From Mactromeris polynyma (taxonomy: Eukaryota; Mollusca; Bivalvia; Venerida; Mactridae), in NCBI GenBank assembly GCA_032209605.1, contig JASFXZ010000009.1:19703553-19767552 (forward strand): a stretch of DNA of 64,000 nt. Direction: 5' to 3'. The notes under the pieces were generated by a model that was not told the DNA's origin, searched no databases, and worked only from the letters and a program-made list of their open reading frames with translations. Both the position numbers and the translations under genes were made by a program. Positions 8,937-21,664 of the stretch are shown in pieces; position 1 is the stretch's first letter; every line of letters begins with the position of its first letter.

Positions 8937-9929
8937 AGTTTGGGATGCCAGACGTGTAATTTTTGGCTGCACATCGTATCAATGGATTGGGTTAGGGATT
9001 CCAACCTTTGGCCACCCATTCCTAAGGTAGAATTAACCACTATGCCATGGACTTGATATACATATACAGTAAAACCTCACTTAAAGACTGCCTCATTAAT
9101 AAGACCACCTCAAAATTAAGAACACAATTTTCAAAACTATTTTTACAACTTGCTGTTTATCAAACCTAAATATTAAGACCTCCTCCGCATTCAGACCAGA
9201 TGTTAAGGGTCCCAAAGGTCCCAAGGGTGGTCTTATTACTGAGGTGTACTTATATATGACATAAACATGACCATTGATGCTTAACTTGTAAAGTAAAGGG
9301 ACCCAACTCCATTTACAATTGAGTAGTTGTGTTGAAGACGTTGTCAATCAAAAATGCATCAATAATGATAAAGTGTATTCTGAATAATATCCTGCATATC
9401 TAACGTGAACAAATTCCCAATTTGATCATCTTCCCAAATAGCTAAAATATAGCCCAATTATTTTCAGACATGACTCTCAATGAAGTCATTGTTCCCCAAA
9501 CAGTATATATAGAATCTGCAGGAGAATGCTTTCTGTTACCTGTTATAATCAAATAATGATAGTTGAGTATGTGTCTTTCATCAGCATTAGTGTGATGGCA
9601 GATCTTTAATCTTTATACTGACATTGTTAATTGAAATCGGAATAAGATCAAAAGAGAAAACTTAAATTCTGCTGAATTCGTAACATCATAGCCATTTTAA
9701 TCACCAACACAATAATGTTAGCATCCAGTGCAATTAACAGATTGAAAACTAATTGAACACCGGATACCTAACAATTATAAGCTCATTTCTGTAGGATGCA
9801 AATTACAATATCACAGCCTAGATAATGTCAAGACATGGGGGTGAAAATAAGTGTATCAGCATATATTATTAATGAAATGGGAGACATGTAATAACTACAT
9901 GTGAGCATTATACATATTTACAGGTACTA
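8937..9929. other. Non-coding spacer
   Basis: AT-rich DNA without a supported ORF. It contains the MITE-like copy at 9067-9250. Nothing else was recognised. Confidence 0.6.
9067..9250 (+). mobile_element. MITE-like element, cagtaaaacc family (copy 1)
   Basis: Starts cagtaaaacctcactt after a TA and has internal aataagaccacctc and gggtggtcttatt segments shared with 30594-30692 and 56150-56327. Its right end is degraded. TA target and CAGT ends suggest a pogo/Tigger-type non-autonomous element. Confidence 0.6.
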
Positions 9930-12900
9930 AGTCGTGGGAAGGAGAGTCAGTATGTCATGGGAAAGAGATTCAGTATGTCGTGGGAAGGAGAGTCAGTATG
10001 TCGTGGGAAGGAGATTCAGTATGTCGTTGGAAGGAGTCAGTATGTCGTGGGAAGGAGAGTCAGTATGTTGTGGAAGGAGAGTCAGTACGTCGTGGGAAGG
10101 AGATTCAGTATGTCGTTGGAAGGAGAGTCAGTATGTCGTTGGAAGGAGAGTCAGTATGACGTGGGAAGGAGATTCAGTATGTGGTGGGAAGGAGAGTCAG
10201 TATGTCGTTGGAAGGAGAGTCAGTATGACGTGGGAAGGAGATTCAGTATGTGGTGGGAAGGAGAGTCAGTATGTGGTGGGAAGGAGATTCAGTATGTGGT
10301 GGGAAGGAGATTCAGTATGTGGTGGGAAGGAGATTCAGTATGTGGTGGGAAGGAGATTCAGTATGTCGTAGAAGGAGAGTCAGTATGTCGTTGGAAGGAG
10401 ATTCAGTATGTGGTGGGAAGGAGAGTCAGTATGTCGTTGGAAGGAGTCAGTATGTCGTGGGAAGGAGAGTCAGTATGTGGTGGGAAGGAGAGTCAGTATG
10501 TGGTGGGAAGGAGAGTCAGTATGTCGGTGGGAAGGAGAGTCAGTATGTCGTGGGAAGGAGATTCAGTATGTCGTGGGAAGGAGATGTATGTCGTGGGAAG
10601 GATATTCAGTATGTCGTAGGAAGGAGAGTCAGTACGTCGTGGGAAGGAGAGTCAGTACGTCGTGGGAAGGAGAGTCAGTACGTCGGGGGAAGGAGAGTCA
10701 GTACGTCGTGGGAAGGAGAGTCAGTATGTCGTTGGAAGGAGATTCAGTATGTCGTGGGAAGGAGATTCAGTATGTCGTGGGAAGGAGATTCAGTATGTCG
10801 TGGGAAGGAGATTCAGTATGTGGTGGGAAGGAGATTCAGTATGTGGTGGGAAGGAGATTCAGTATGTTGTGGGAAGGAGAGTCAGTATGTGGTGGGAAGG
10901 AGATTCAGTATGTGGTGGGAAGGAGATTCAGTATGTGGTGGGAAGGAGATTCAGTATGTGGTGGGAAGGAGAGTCAGTATGTGGTGGGAAGGAGAGTCAG
11001 TACGTCGTGGGAAGGAGAGTCAGTACGTCGTGGGAAGGAGAGTCAGTATGTCGTTGGAAGGAGATTCAGTATGTCGTGGGAAGGAGATTCAGTATGTCGT
11101 GGGAAGGAGATTCAGTATGTCGTGGGAAGGAGATTCAGTATGTCGTGGGAAGGAGAGTCAGTATGCCGTGGGAAGGAGAGTCAGTACGTAGTGGAAAGGA
11201 GAGTCAGTACGTCATGGGAAGGAAAGTCAGTATGTCGTGGGAAGGAGAGTCAGTATGTCATGGGAAGGAGATTCAGTATGTCGTGGGAAGGAGAGTCAGT
11301 ACGTCGTGGGAAGGAGAGTCAGTACGTCGTGGGAAGGAGAGTCAGTACGTCGTGGGAAGGAGAGTCAGTATGTTGTGGAAGGAGAGTCAGTATGTCATGG
11401 GAAGGAGATTCACTATGTCGTGGGAAGGAGATTCAGTATGTCGTGGGAAGGAGAGTCAGTATGACGTGGGAAGGAGATTCAGTATGTCGTGGGAAGGAGA
11501 TTCAGTATGTCGTGGGAAGGAGTCAGTACGTCGTGGGAAGGAGAGTCAGTACGTCGTGGGAAGGAGATTCAGTATGTCGTGGGAAGGAGAGTCAGTACGT
11601 CGTGGGAAGGAGTCAGTACGTCGTGGGAAGGAGAGTCAGTACGTCGTGGGAAGGAGAGTCAGTACGTCGTGGGAAGGAGATTCAGTATGTCGTGGGAAGG
11701 AGTCAGTACGTCGTGGGAAGGAGAGTCAGTACGTCGTGGGAAGGAGAGTCAGTACGTCGTGGGAAGGAGATTCAGTATGTCGTGGGAAGGAGAGTCAGTA
11801 TGTTGTGGGAAGGAGATTCAGTATGTCGTGGGAAGGAGATTCAGTATGTCGTGGGAAGGAGAGTCAGTACGTCGTGGGAAGGAGAGTCAGTACGTCGTGG
11901 GAAGGAGAGTCAGTATGTTGTGGGAAGGAGATTCAGTATGTCGTGGGAAGGAGAGTCAGTACGTCGTGGGAAGGAGAGTCAGTACGTCGTTGGAAGGAGA
12001 GTCAGTATGTTGTGGAAGGAGAGTCAGTATGTAATGGGAAGGAGATTCACTATGTCGTGGGAAGGAGATTCAGTATGTCGTGGGAAGGAGAGTCAGTATG
12101 TCGTGGGAAGGAGAGTCAGTATGTCGTGGGAAGGAGATTTAGTATGTCGTGGGAAGGAGATTCAGTATGTCATGGGAAGGAGATTCAGTATGTCGTGGGA
12201 AGGAGATTCAGTATGTCATGGGAAGGAGATTCAGTATGTCGTGGGAAGGAGATTCAGTATGTCATGGGAAGGAGATTCAGTATGTCGTGGGAAGGAGATT
12301 CAGTATGTCATGGGAAGGAGATTCAGTATGTCATGGGAAGGAGATTCAGTATGTCGTGGGAAGGAGAGTCAGTATGTCGTGGGAAGGAGAGTCAGTATGT
12401 CGTGGGAAGGAGATTCAGTATGTCGTGGGAAGGAGATTCAGTATGTCGTGGGAAGGAGATTCAGTATGTCGTGGGAAGGAGAGTCAGTATGCCGTGGGAA
12501 GGAGAGTCAGTACGTAGTGGAAAGGAGAGTCAGTACGTCATGGGAAGGAAAGTCAGTATGTCGTGGGAAGGAGAGTCAGTATGTCATGGGAAGGAGATTC
12601 AGTATGTCGTGGGAAGGAGAGTCAGTACGTCGTGGGAAGGAGAGTCAGTACGTCGTGGGAAGGAGAGTCAGTACGTCGTGGGAAGGAGAGTCAGTATGTT
12701 GTGGAAGGAGAGTCAGTATGTCATGGGAAGGAGATTCACTATGTCGTGGGAAGGAGATTCAGTATGTCGTGGGAAGGAGAGTCAGTATGACGTGGGAAGG
12801 AGATTCAGTATGTCGTGGGAAGGAGATTCAGTATGTCGTGGGAAGGAGTCAGTACGTCGTGGGAAGGAGAGTCAGTACGTCGTGGGAAGGAGAGTCAGTA

Positions 12901-13785
12901 TGTTGTGGGAAGGAGATTCAGTATGTCGTGGGAAGGAGATTCAGTATGTCGTGGGAAGGAGAGTCAGTACGTCGTGGGAAGGAGAGTCAGTACGTCGTGG
13001 GAAGGAGAGTCAGTATGTTGTGGGAAGGAGATTCAGTATGTCGTGGGAAGGAGAGTCAGTACGTCGTGGGAAGGAGAGTCAGTACGTCGTTGGAAGGAGA
13101 GTCAGTATGTTGTGGAAGGAGAGTCAGTATGTAATGGGAAGGAGATTCACTATGTCGTGGGAAGGAGATTCAGTATGTCGTGGGAAGGAGAGTCAGTATG
13201 TCGTGGGAAGGAGAGTCAGTATGTCGTGGGAAGGAGATTTAGTATGTCGTGGGAAGGAGATTCAGTATGTCATGGGAAGGAGATTCAGTATGTCGTGGGA
13301 AGGAGATTCAGTATGTCATGGGAAGGAGATTCAGTATGTCGTGGGAAGGAGATTCAGTATGTCATGGGAAGGAGATTCAGTATGTCGTGGGAAGGAGATT
13401 CAGTATGTCATGGGAAGGAGATTCAGTATGTCATGGGAAGGAGATTCAGTATGTCGTGGGAAGGAGAGTCAGTATGTCGTGGGAAGGAGAGTCAGTATGT
13501 CGTGGGAAGGAGATTTAGTATGTCGTGGGAAGGAGATTCAGTATGTCATGGGAAGGAGATTCAGTATGTCATGGGAAGGAGATTCAGTATGTGGTGGGAA
13601 GGAGAGTCAGTATGTGGTGGGAAGGAGATTCAGTATGTGGTGGGAAGGAGAGTCAGTATGTGGTGGGAAGGAGATTCAGTATGTTGTGGGAAGGAGAGTC
13701 AGTGTGTCATGGGAAGGACAGTCAGTATGTCATGGGAAGGAGATTCAGTATGTCGTGGGAAGGACATTCAGTATGTCGTGGGAAC
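9930..13785. repeat. 3.9-kb minisatellite of a 23-bp unit
   Basis: About 165 copies of a 23-bp unit containing cagtatgtcgtgggaagga followed by ga(g/t)t. Variants cluster by neighbourhood: gtggtggg early, acgtcgtg in the middle, gtcatggg late. Because 23 is not a multiple of three and the unit lacks stops in this strand, all three plus frames stay open for long distances (one from 10662 to 13829). A block beginning near 11165 recurs near 12491 (offset 1326). Later parts recur at offset 1100, which shows a duplicated segment that has lost about ten units. Confidence 0.97.
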
Positions 13786-14007
13786 GAAATAAAAATAATT
13801 GCACACATGTCATCTCTATGCCACTGTAAATAACACCCACAGTTTGATTTTTTTCTATAATTACAAGTGAAGCAGGTAATATCACATAGGCAAACTCTTA
13901 TTTTCACTTATAAAATGTGCATTTTTAATTCCAGTAAAAATTAAATTAATGTTAATAAAGTACTGAAATGATTCAACTTGTTACCGAAATACAATAATGG
14001 AAGGATG

Positions 14008-14106
14008 GAGTTGTTACAGGGAATGGCACATCTACAGGATATTGCCTCCCCAAACAGATCCTGGGAAACATCAGCATGCAACCATTGAGGAGGTGCAAGG
14101 TCAAAC
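14008..14106 (+). repeat. 110-bp dispersed repeat, copy 1
   Basis: Shares gttacagggaatg, ...gcctccc.., tgggaaa.. and gaggaggtgcaagg with copies at 21224, 45041, 61634 and 62113, and with a minus-strand copy at 19725-19806. Confidence 0.6.
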
Positions 14107-14247
14107 ATCTATAGGAATGGGGAAGTAGGGACTTCTCTGGCTGATTATCAAAAACTAATTTCTAAAGGCTTTTCATGCTTTGTTTCAAACCTTGGTTAAT
14201 ATATTCAGTATTTTATGACCACATATGAAAAATTCTACATATAAATA

Positions 14248-14410
14248 CTGAGGGAGCCATAGTGGTAGAGGGGTAGAGCACCTGACTCCTGAAATAGAGG
14301 TTGTAGGTATGAATCTTGTCATAGGCTTGCAAGGTTGAACCTCGCACTTCACAATCCCTGAAATAGGTCCAATTACTGAAGTCACTAGGTAACAGTCATT
14401 GAGTATGACA
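14248..14410 (+). mobile_element. tRNA-derived SINE-like repeat
   Basis: An A-box-like tagtggtagaggggtagagc and a B-box-like gtaggtatgaatc are followed by cttcacaatccctgaaatag. The last phrase also occurs at about 62922-62980, so this is probably a dispersed family. Ends are not defined. Confidence 0.45.
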
Positions 14411-14490
14411 AACATAAGTCGTAGTAACTTGTTCCTCATCATTGTAAAATAAATTACTATAAACTGAATACAGAAACCATTGTTCAAATA

Positions 14491-14626
14491 CAGTGGATCC
14501 CCTAAAAACCAGAACCTCTGAGAATCGGAAACCCTTCTAAACCAGAACCCCTGAATATCTGAGACCCCTACAAACCAAACAGTTTTCTTTGCTCTGAAAG
14601 GTGTTTGATTTGGAAGGGTTCCACTG
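14491..14626. mobile_element. Small TIR element (pogo/Tigger-like MITE)
   Basis: Ends cagtgga and tccactg are inverted and flanked by TA on both sides. The inversion extends to 13 bp (14485-14497 with 14620-14632). The interior has several cagaacc-type repeats and no ORF. Confidence 0.6.
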
Positions 14627-14988
14627 TATTTGTTTAAGGATACACAACACACTGACACACTGGTGAAACAAGCAATCCTACATTCTACTGCCCTTGTCCA
14701 GAAGGCATACATGTGTGGCTGAAATTGCTGTTTATCAACAATTTCAGGTTCTGACAACTGCAGAAAAGGAAATCTAACTAGACTGTCATATATTCCACAG
14801 GGGAAATCAGGATTTTACACTTAATCAATGTACTGTCATTGAGTTTCAGGAGTAACTGTATAAATATATATCTGAATGCAAAATAAAACAATTATTTTAA
14901 TTGTGATTTTGATAATCGGTAATCACAATTTATATATAGAAAGATCAATGATTTTAAATCTTGAAGAGGTTGGGACAAGGGTATGTCT

Positions 14989-15375
14989 GAATTTCAGATT
15001 TAAGCTGGTTGCTGTCAATCCACATTTAAGCTGGTTGCTGTCAATTTCAGATTTAAGCTGGTTGCTGTCAATTTCAGATTTAAGCTGATTGCTGTCAATT
15101 TCAGATTTAAGCTGATTGAAGTCAATTTCAGATTTAAGCTGATTGCTGTCAATTTCAGATTTAAGCTGATTGAAGTCAATTTCAGATTTAAGCTGATTGC
15201 TGTCAATTTCAGATTTAAGCCGATTGCTGTCAATTTCAGATTTAAGCTGATTGAAGTCAATTTCAGATTTAAGCTGATTGCTGTCAATTTCAGATTTAAG
15301 CTGGTTGCTGTCAATTTCAGATTTAAGCTGATTGAAGTCAATTCCAGATTTATCCTGATTACTGTAAATTCCAGA
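14989..15375. repeat. 27-bp minisatellite
   Basis: About 14 copies of a 27-bp unit containing gatttaagctgattg and tgtcaatttca, alternating between gctgtc and aagtc variants. The multiple-of-three unit keeps a minus frame open, which I reject as coding. Confidence 0.93.
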
Positions 15376-15934
15376 TTGACTTGAACCAAGTACCTCAATG
15401 TTTGGTACCAGACTTGAACCAAGGACCTCAATGTTTGGTACCAGACTTGAACCAAGGACCTCAATGTTTGGTACCAGACTTGAACCAAGGACCTCAATGT
15501 ATGGTACCAGACTTGAACCAAGGACCTCAATGTTTGGTACCAGACTTGAACCAAGGACCTCAAGGTATGGTACCAGACTTGAGCCAAGGACCTCAATGAT
15601 TGGTACCAGACTTGAACCAAGGACCTCAATGTTTGGTACCAGACTTGAACCAAGGACCTCAAGGTATGGTACCAGACTTGAGCCAAGGACCTCAATGATT
15701 GGTACCAGACTTGAACCAAGGACCTCAATGTTTGGTATCAGACTTGAACAGAGAACCTCAATGTTTGGTACCAGACTTGAACCAAGAACCTCAATGTTTG
15801 GTATCAGACTTGAACCAAGGACCTCAAGGTATGGAACTAGACTTGAACCAAGGACTCTAAGTTTGGTTATAGACTTGAACCAATGACCTCAAAGTTGGTA
15901 CTAGACTTACACCAAGGACTTAATGTTTGGTTCT
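15376..15934. repeat. 33-bp minisatellite, block 1
   Basis: About 17 copies of a 33-bp unit containing acttgaaccaaggacctc and tttggtaccag. It is the first of three adjoining blocks that share the ttgaac..ggacct..tttggt framework. Confidence 0.93.
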
Positions 15935-16235
15935 AGATGTGAACCTAGGACCTTAATGTTTGGTAATAAATTTGAAAAAGAACCACAAAGTTTGGTAATA
16001 AATTTGAAAAAGAACCACAAAGTTTGGTAATAAATTTGAAAAAGAACCACAAAGTTTGGTAGTAAATTTGAAAAAGAACCACAAAGTTTGGTAATAAATT
16101 TGAAAAAGAACCACAAAGTTTGGTAATAAATTTGAAAAAGAACCACAAAGTTTGGTAATAAATTTGAAAAAGAACCACAAAGTTTGGTAATAAATTTGAA
16201 AAAGATCCACAAAGTTTGGTAATAAATTTGAACAA
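15935..16235. repeat. 32-bp minisatellite, block 2
   Basis: About nine near-identical copies of a 32-bp unit, tttggtaataaatttgaaaa plus agaaccacaaag. It is clearly a derived form of the flanking 33-bp units, one base shorter and more homogeneous. Confidence 0.93.
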
Positions 16236-16740
16236 AGGACCTCTATGTTTGGTACTAGATTTGAACCTAGGACCTCTATGTTTGGTTCTAGATTTGAACC
16301 TAGGACCTCAAGGTTTGGTTCTAGACTTTAACCTAGGACCTCTATGTTTGGTACTTGATTTGAACCAAGGACCCCAAGGTTTGGTTCTAGACTTGAACCT
16401 AAGACCTCTATGTTTGGTTCTAGACTTGAACCTAGGACCTCAAGGTTTGGTACTAGACTTGAACCTAGGACCTCAAGGTTTGGTTCTAGACTTGAACCTA
16501 AGACCTCTATGTTTGGTTCTAGATTTGAACCTAGGACCTCTATGTTTAGTACTAGATTTGAACCAAAGACCACTATGTTTGGTACTAGATTTGAACCAAT
16601 GACATCTTTGTTTGGTACTAGATTTGAACCAATGACCTCTATGTTTGGTACTAGACTTGAACCAATGACCTTAAGGTTTAGTACCAGACTTGTACCAAGG
16701 GTCTCATGGTTTGGTACAGGACTTGAATCAATGTTATCAT
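16236..16740. repeat. 33-bp minisatellite, block 3
   Basis: About 15 copies of a 33-bp unit containing gatttgaacctaggacctc and tatgtttggt. It resembles block 1 but has cctagg in place of ccaagg. Copies decay toward the right edge. Confidence 0.93.
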
Positions 16741-17099
16741 GGTAATGTGCCAGCCTGGTTGTTTGTTCAAACTTTTCCACTTGCCAAAATGTCTGAAATG
16801 CCACTTTGCTAACTATTTGAATTGCGAAAAATCCATTTATACTGCATTGATCAGAAACAACATGGTCACAATGACAGACAGAGAGGCACACAGAACAACT
16901 AACCAAGTAATACAATGAACTTCCACTACTTCAAGCAGGTCATAAAAACATATCAATACGATTTCACAATAAATATAAACAGCAATTTCATCCTCATCAA
17001 TGATCAGGAAATGAAAGTTTAACCCAATACAAATGTATGTCTGGAAAGCTACTTCTTTTTCAGGCTGAGATGATTGCAATAATAGGGTACAGGTCTTGC

Positions 17100-17495
17100 A
17101 TGACACATGAGGTCACCATGGTGAACATGTGTGCCAAGTAATTTGAAAAAACCCAATAAATGACAGTGTAATATTCATGAAAAGATGGTTTTGACTCATT
17201 TGACATTCGACTTCTAAATGTGACCTTGACCATAGAGCTACTGACATGGGTTCTGCGCACAACACACCATCTCATCATGGTGAACATTTGTGCCAAGTAA
17301 TTTGAAAATCCCTCAATAAATGACAGTGTTATGGTCTGCACAAGATGTTTTAGATCCATTTTTGATATTTGACCTCCCAGTGGGACCTTGACCTTTGAGC
17401 TACAGACATGGGTCTTGTGTGCAATACACCATCTCATCATGGGGCATATTTGTGCCATGTAATTTGCAAATCCCTCAATAAATGACAGTGTAATG
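17100..17495. repeat. About 160-bp tandem dispersed repeat, 2.5 copies
   Basis: Units start near 17110, 17268 and 17428 with gtgccaagtaatttg and (c)ccaataaatgacagtg, and include gaccttgacc. The style matches common low-identity repeats of bivalve genomes. Confidence 0.75.
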
Positions 17496-17799
17496 GAATG
17501 GAGGGGCGACTAGGTCGAGCTGACCGCAATTGTTTAGTGGTCTTGACAAAAATGATCCACGCAGAGCATGCTGATTATTTGCTTAGTGCTGATCACTGCC
17601 ATGAAGTTTCCAAGAAATCCAAAAAGCCGTTTTAAAGATGGAAGTGCGAGCAAGAAAATCAAGCAAACCTATAAACACCAAGAGCTGTCAGAGAACGGCA
17701 GGGGATTTAAAAGCTCTTCAGATTCTCATCCAAATCTGACAGACATGCAATTATTCTTAAACTGACTTAAATGCAGATCAAGAGTATTTATTTTTAGGA

Positions 17800-18270
17800 C
17801 CCCGCCATTAAATGGCAGATGGTTAATAGTGTTTCCCCTGTCTGAGTGTCCGTCCGTCTGTTTCAAAATCGTTTCCAGCCCAGTAATGTCGTACAATGAG
17901 ATTTTAAAATAACTTGATAGTGATGATCATCATAAGATGATGTGGTGCAATCAACAATGGTGGCAATATCTAAAAATTCAAGGTCACTCTGCACTATCAA
18001 ATTCATATTGCATTGTTCATTTCAAAATCGTGTCCAGCTAAGAAGTTTGTTTTAATAAGATGTGTTGCATGCAACAATGGTGTCCATATTTAAAAGGTCA
18101 AGGTCACAGTGCTTGATATAACTTTGTTCATTTTTCAGTGCAAACTATAGTGAATATGGTTATTCATGTTTGTTTTTTAACTTGACAAAGATGATCACAA
18201 TAAGAAAATGACGTTCTCACTCAACAATGGTGCCCATCTCTAAAAGGTCAAGGTCACAGTGGTTCCATTC
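17800..18270. repeat. About 130-bp tandem dispersed repeat, 3 copies
   Basis: Copies carry caacaatggtg followed by aaaaggtcaaggtcac near 17951, 18077 and 18220. There is no ORF. Confidence 0.7.
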
Positions 18271-19724
18271 TCATCAATGAATTTTAATCCTTACTTTCAA
18301 TTCCATTATGTTTAGCATACACATTTCTAGTGTGGCAGGAATGAGTTAACTTCAAGAATAATTCTAGTCCCTGGTCACCAATTAAACACTTTGTAATAAT
18401 TATTGGTTTTAAAGTATAGATGTTAATATTGTGTGGTTCATTACACATCTTCTGTTATAAAATGTTCATATAGTCATACTATGCTAGTCATTGTGTATCT
18501 TGTTCAGTGCTCATGCTTTTGTCTCCAAAAAAGGTATAAAAGACCGAGTTGCCAACACTCTGTGCTCAGTTCACGGACATTCACAAGGTAGATTTTACCC
18601 ATGTAACAAACTGTGCCATCTCTTTAGATATAAATTAAGGGTTTATTATGTTACTTTTGGGCGGGGTTCAAAATTAGTAAAGTTCTGTTTAATGTCATCT
18701 TAATTTATAGCTGTTATGTAGGGTAGTTGAAATTGTGCTTATTAGAGATTGGTAAAACTAATGCTTAAATATTATTATAAAGAAAAAAATCATTGAATCC
18801 TTATTTGTAGAAGTTGTAGTCAATTTAAGTTAGTATGAATACATTATAAATACAATGAACCTGGGAAACAGCAACGCCTGTTAAACTAGTGTTAATGTGG
18901 CACATCCCTAATGGAAGGTAATTCAAACAGAAACTGGCATATTATTTTCATTATCTGTATAAGTTATCTATCACAATGTATACATCAAAATTTTAAGAAA
19001 ATTTATTGTCTAATAAAAAGTTATTCCCATTTCTCATCAGACGGCATATTCTGAATTTTTCACCCAAATTATCTGACGCCTAGGATTAATAAATGGGCCA
19101 TAACTCAATCATGAGAATATTGGAACAATTTCGGTGTCTAAATATGATGTATGCATCGTAGAATAAGACAATAAAAATACTAAAGCCGATATAAAATTTA
19201 CAATGGTAAATTATACTTGGAAACTGTCCATTACTAACTCCTCCTTTCCCATGGATTTTATTGTTGTACATCCCAAGTCTAGGGATAATTCAAGCAAGAG
19301 ATTTCTTTTCGATTTCTTGCACAAAAATCATCTACATCTCATTGAAAATACATAAATGCGAGAGAATATTGCGCTGGCTCGCAGTCTAATTTAATGTATT
19401 TTCGCTCAATTGTTTTCAAGTGTTTATGCATCATGGAAGAGACTTTGTTCACAAGCCTTTTAAAAACTGTATTTAATAAGTGTCTATACTATCTGAAGTG
19501 TTGCACTGTAATGAGATGGGTAGACATCGTCTGCCATATGCATTATTACATAATCAGTTAATCATAATAGACAATATGAATAAAATTACTATTCAGCACT
19601 GTTATATTATTGCGCTATTCACTTCTCATTGAAAATTTCACTAAAATTGAAAGTCTCGCACCAATTTTGGACAAATGGAGCAATTCTCTCATTGAAAATC
19701 TGACATAGAATTTACCCTGCAAGT

Positions 19725-19806
19725 CCCTAATGTTTCGTAGGCTATTCTTTCCCCGGGGTCTATGAGGGGAGGCATAGCCTGGTGGCGTTCCCTGTAACAG
19801 CTTAGT
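19725..19806 (-). repeat. 110-bp dispersed repeat, minus copy
   Basis: The reverse complement reads ctgttacagggaacgcc, then gcctcccctcatagac and cccggggaaagaa, matching the 5' part of the family at 21224 and 61634. Confidence 0.55.
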
Positions 19807-20687
19807 CGCACTTTTCATACTTGGATCAAATATTTATTTCAATAAATAAAAATGGAGAACAGTGGAATGATATCCAAAATATGCTACCACATTTTTCCGC
19901 TGTTTGGGCTTATCAGTATCAAAGCTGAAGATCTGATCTGAATATGTTGAAAAGTCTGATCGAGTTCTTAATGTTTTGTTGACTTTGAACCCATAGGTAA
20001 CACAGTGCTTAAGTCGAATATTCATCAAGACACATCAAGAATACAATACGTAACTTCCGGTAAGTTGCATAATTATTCAAAAGCTATTTCAACAGGCTGA
20101 TGAAGATACATAATTGATATAAAAACTGATGTTGCCACACTGGAAATCCAACAGGAAATGTATTAACAAACTTTACAGTACATTGGACAGTTTTCCATAA
20201 TTTTTAATCCAATTTATTCTAAGTTAAACAAAGTTGTTTACTGAATAAAGTTATTTTATAAATAATGCATGTACTTTACCCAGAATGCAACAAAGGAGAC
20301 AGCGAAGGAATGACAGCAGGTGGTCGACATTCTACATTCGGTAACAAGATACACAAATGGACAAACATTATGCTACATTAATAATTTAAATAATTAATCA
20401 GACTGGCAATGGATCTAATCAAACAGAAGACAATGGAAAACATAATTACATAACCGCATACTATATTACATGCATAAAAGCATATAATGAAACTACGCGA
20501 GTATAAAACAGAATACTTATGAATAAATAATTCCAAATCTGATTGTATGTATTAAAATAGACACTATCAAATGGAAATTTTCAGTAAATAAAACATTATG
20601 TAAATAACACTCAATCAATTAATGGCTTAAAAACACAACAAATTAAATGACAGCAACCATAATGGGACAATTATCAAATACCTAAAA

Positions 20688-21360
20688 ACAAGAGGTAGTC
20701 ATAGAGCCCATAGAGCTCACCTGGGGCCTTATTCAAAAAAACATTTTAAGACTAAAACACAAAGTTAGAATTTAAATGTGCAAACATTTTATTTACCAGC
20801 CTTCCATTTTCATTAAATCTATAGGTATGAAAATTTTGTCGGAATAATTGTTGATACCCATTCTACAATATTTATTTAAATCTATACTGAAATAACAACA
20901 TACATTTGTGAATATGGTCCCTGGTCTTTTAAAGTTCATTAGAAATTACATGAAGTATCAAACACACAATGAAGAGAGTCAGCAAATTTGGAAAATTGGT
21001 TGCTTCCATTAAGAAGTTCTGGATATTGAGTTTATTTAAAGGAATGGCCAAATTACCTAGAAGGGACAATACCCTTCAGCCCCTACGATTTCTGAGGTAC
21101 AATATTTTAATTCTTACCACTGTAAGGAGTTTCAAGCAACATTTGGTTGAATTCCATCAAGGAGTTCTGGAGTCCATTAGAAAGAAATGTAGACGGACAT
21201 ATGATAGAAGAGAGAATAAGTAGCTACAGGGAACGCCACATACGTAAGACAGTGCCTCCCCACACAGACCTCCGGGGAAAACAACAATCCATAAAACATA
21301 AGGCACTCAAAGGACCTCTCTCTGATCTCTCTGAGATCTTTCTGGCCCAGGTGAGCTAAC
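20688..21360. repeat. Dispersed repeat with gctcacctg / caggtgagc ends
   Basis: Begins with acaagaggtagtcat followed by gagctcacctgg, and ends cccaggtgagctaac. These inverted end phrases also bound the repeat at 26829-27236. It contains a 110-bp-family copy at 21224-21316. Confidence 0.6.
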
Positions 21361-21512
21361 TAGTCAACTCAAAAGTCACATTGAAACATGTAAACTTGCA
21401 GGGATGCCAGCTTTATTTCAATATAATATCTGTTAGGCAATGTTATATCTTGATAATTCCCAATACAGCAAAACATCCAACTACATTAGCTGCTAGTATC
21501 AAATATTCTGTA

Positions 21513-21664
21513 GAGCCATGGACAACTAAGTGACAAAGAGGAGAGCCATGGACAACTGAGTGACAAAGAGGAGAGCCATGGACAACTGAGTGACAAAGAG
21601 GAGAACCATGGACAACTGAGTGACAAAGAGGAGAGCAATGGACAACTGAGTGACACAGAGGAGC
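21513..21664. repeat. 30-bp minisatellite, five copies
   Basis: Five copies of a 30-bp unit gagccatggacaactgagtg plus acaaagagga with few changes. Confidence 0.92.

Larger units (their letters stand above)
13786..14988. other. Non-coding spacer with small repeats
   Basis: No supported gene. It holds a 110-bp-family copy (14008-14106), a SINE-like stretch (14248-14410) and a TIR element (14491-14626), listed separately. Confidence 0.6.
16741..20687. other. Non-coding region with dispersed repeats
   Basis: No gene supported on either strand. It includes two short tandem dispersed repeats (17100-17495, 17800-18270) and a reversed 110-bp-family copy (19725-19806). The remainder is AT-rich and unrecognised. 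Confidence 0.55.

Noticed and set aside
8423..8982. Repeated His/Tyr/Met-rich frames over the 36-bp satellite
   Set aside because: The same peptide pattern occurs in several frames of a satellite unit; no coding signal outside it.
10408..13829. Open frames of about 900 and 1055 codons (Gly/Arg/Ser/Trp-rich)
   Set aside because: They are products of a 23-bp stop-free unit; all three plus frames are open with the same periodic peptide. This is minisatellite, not a gene.
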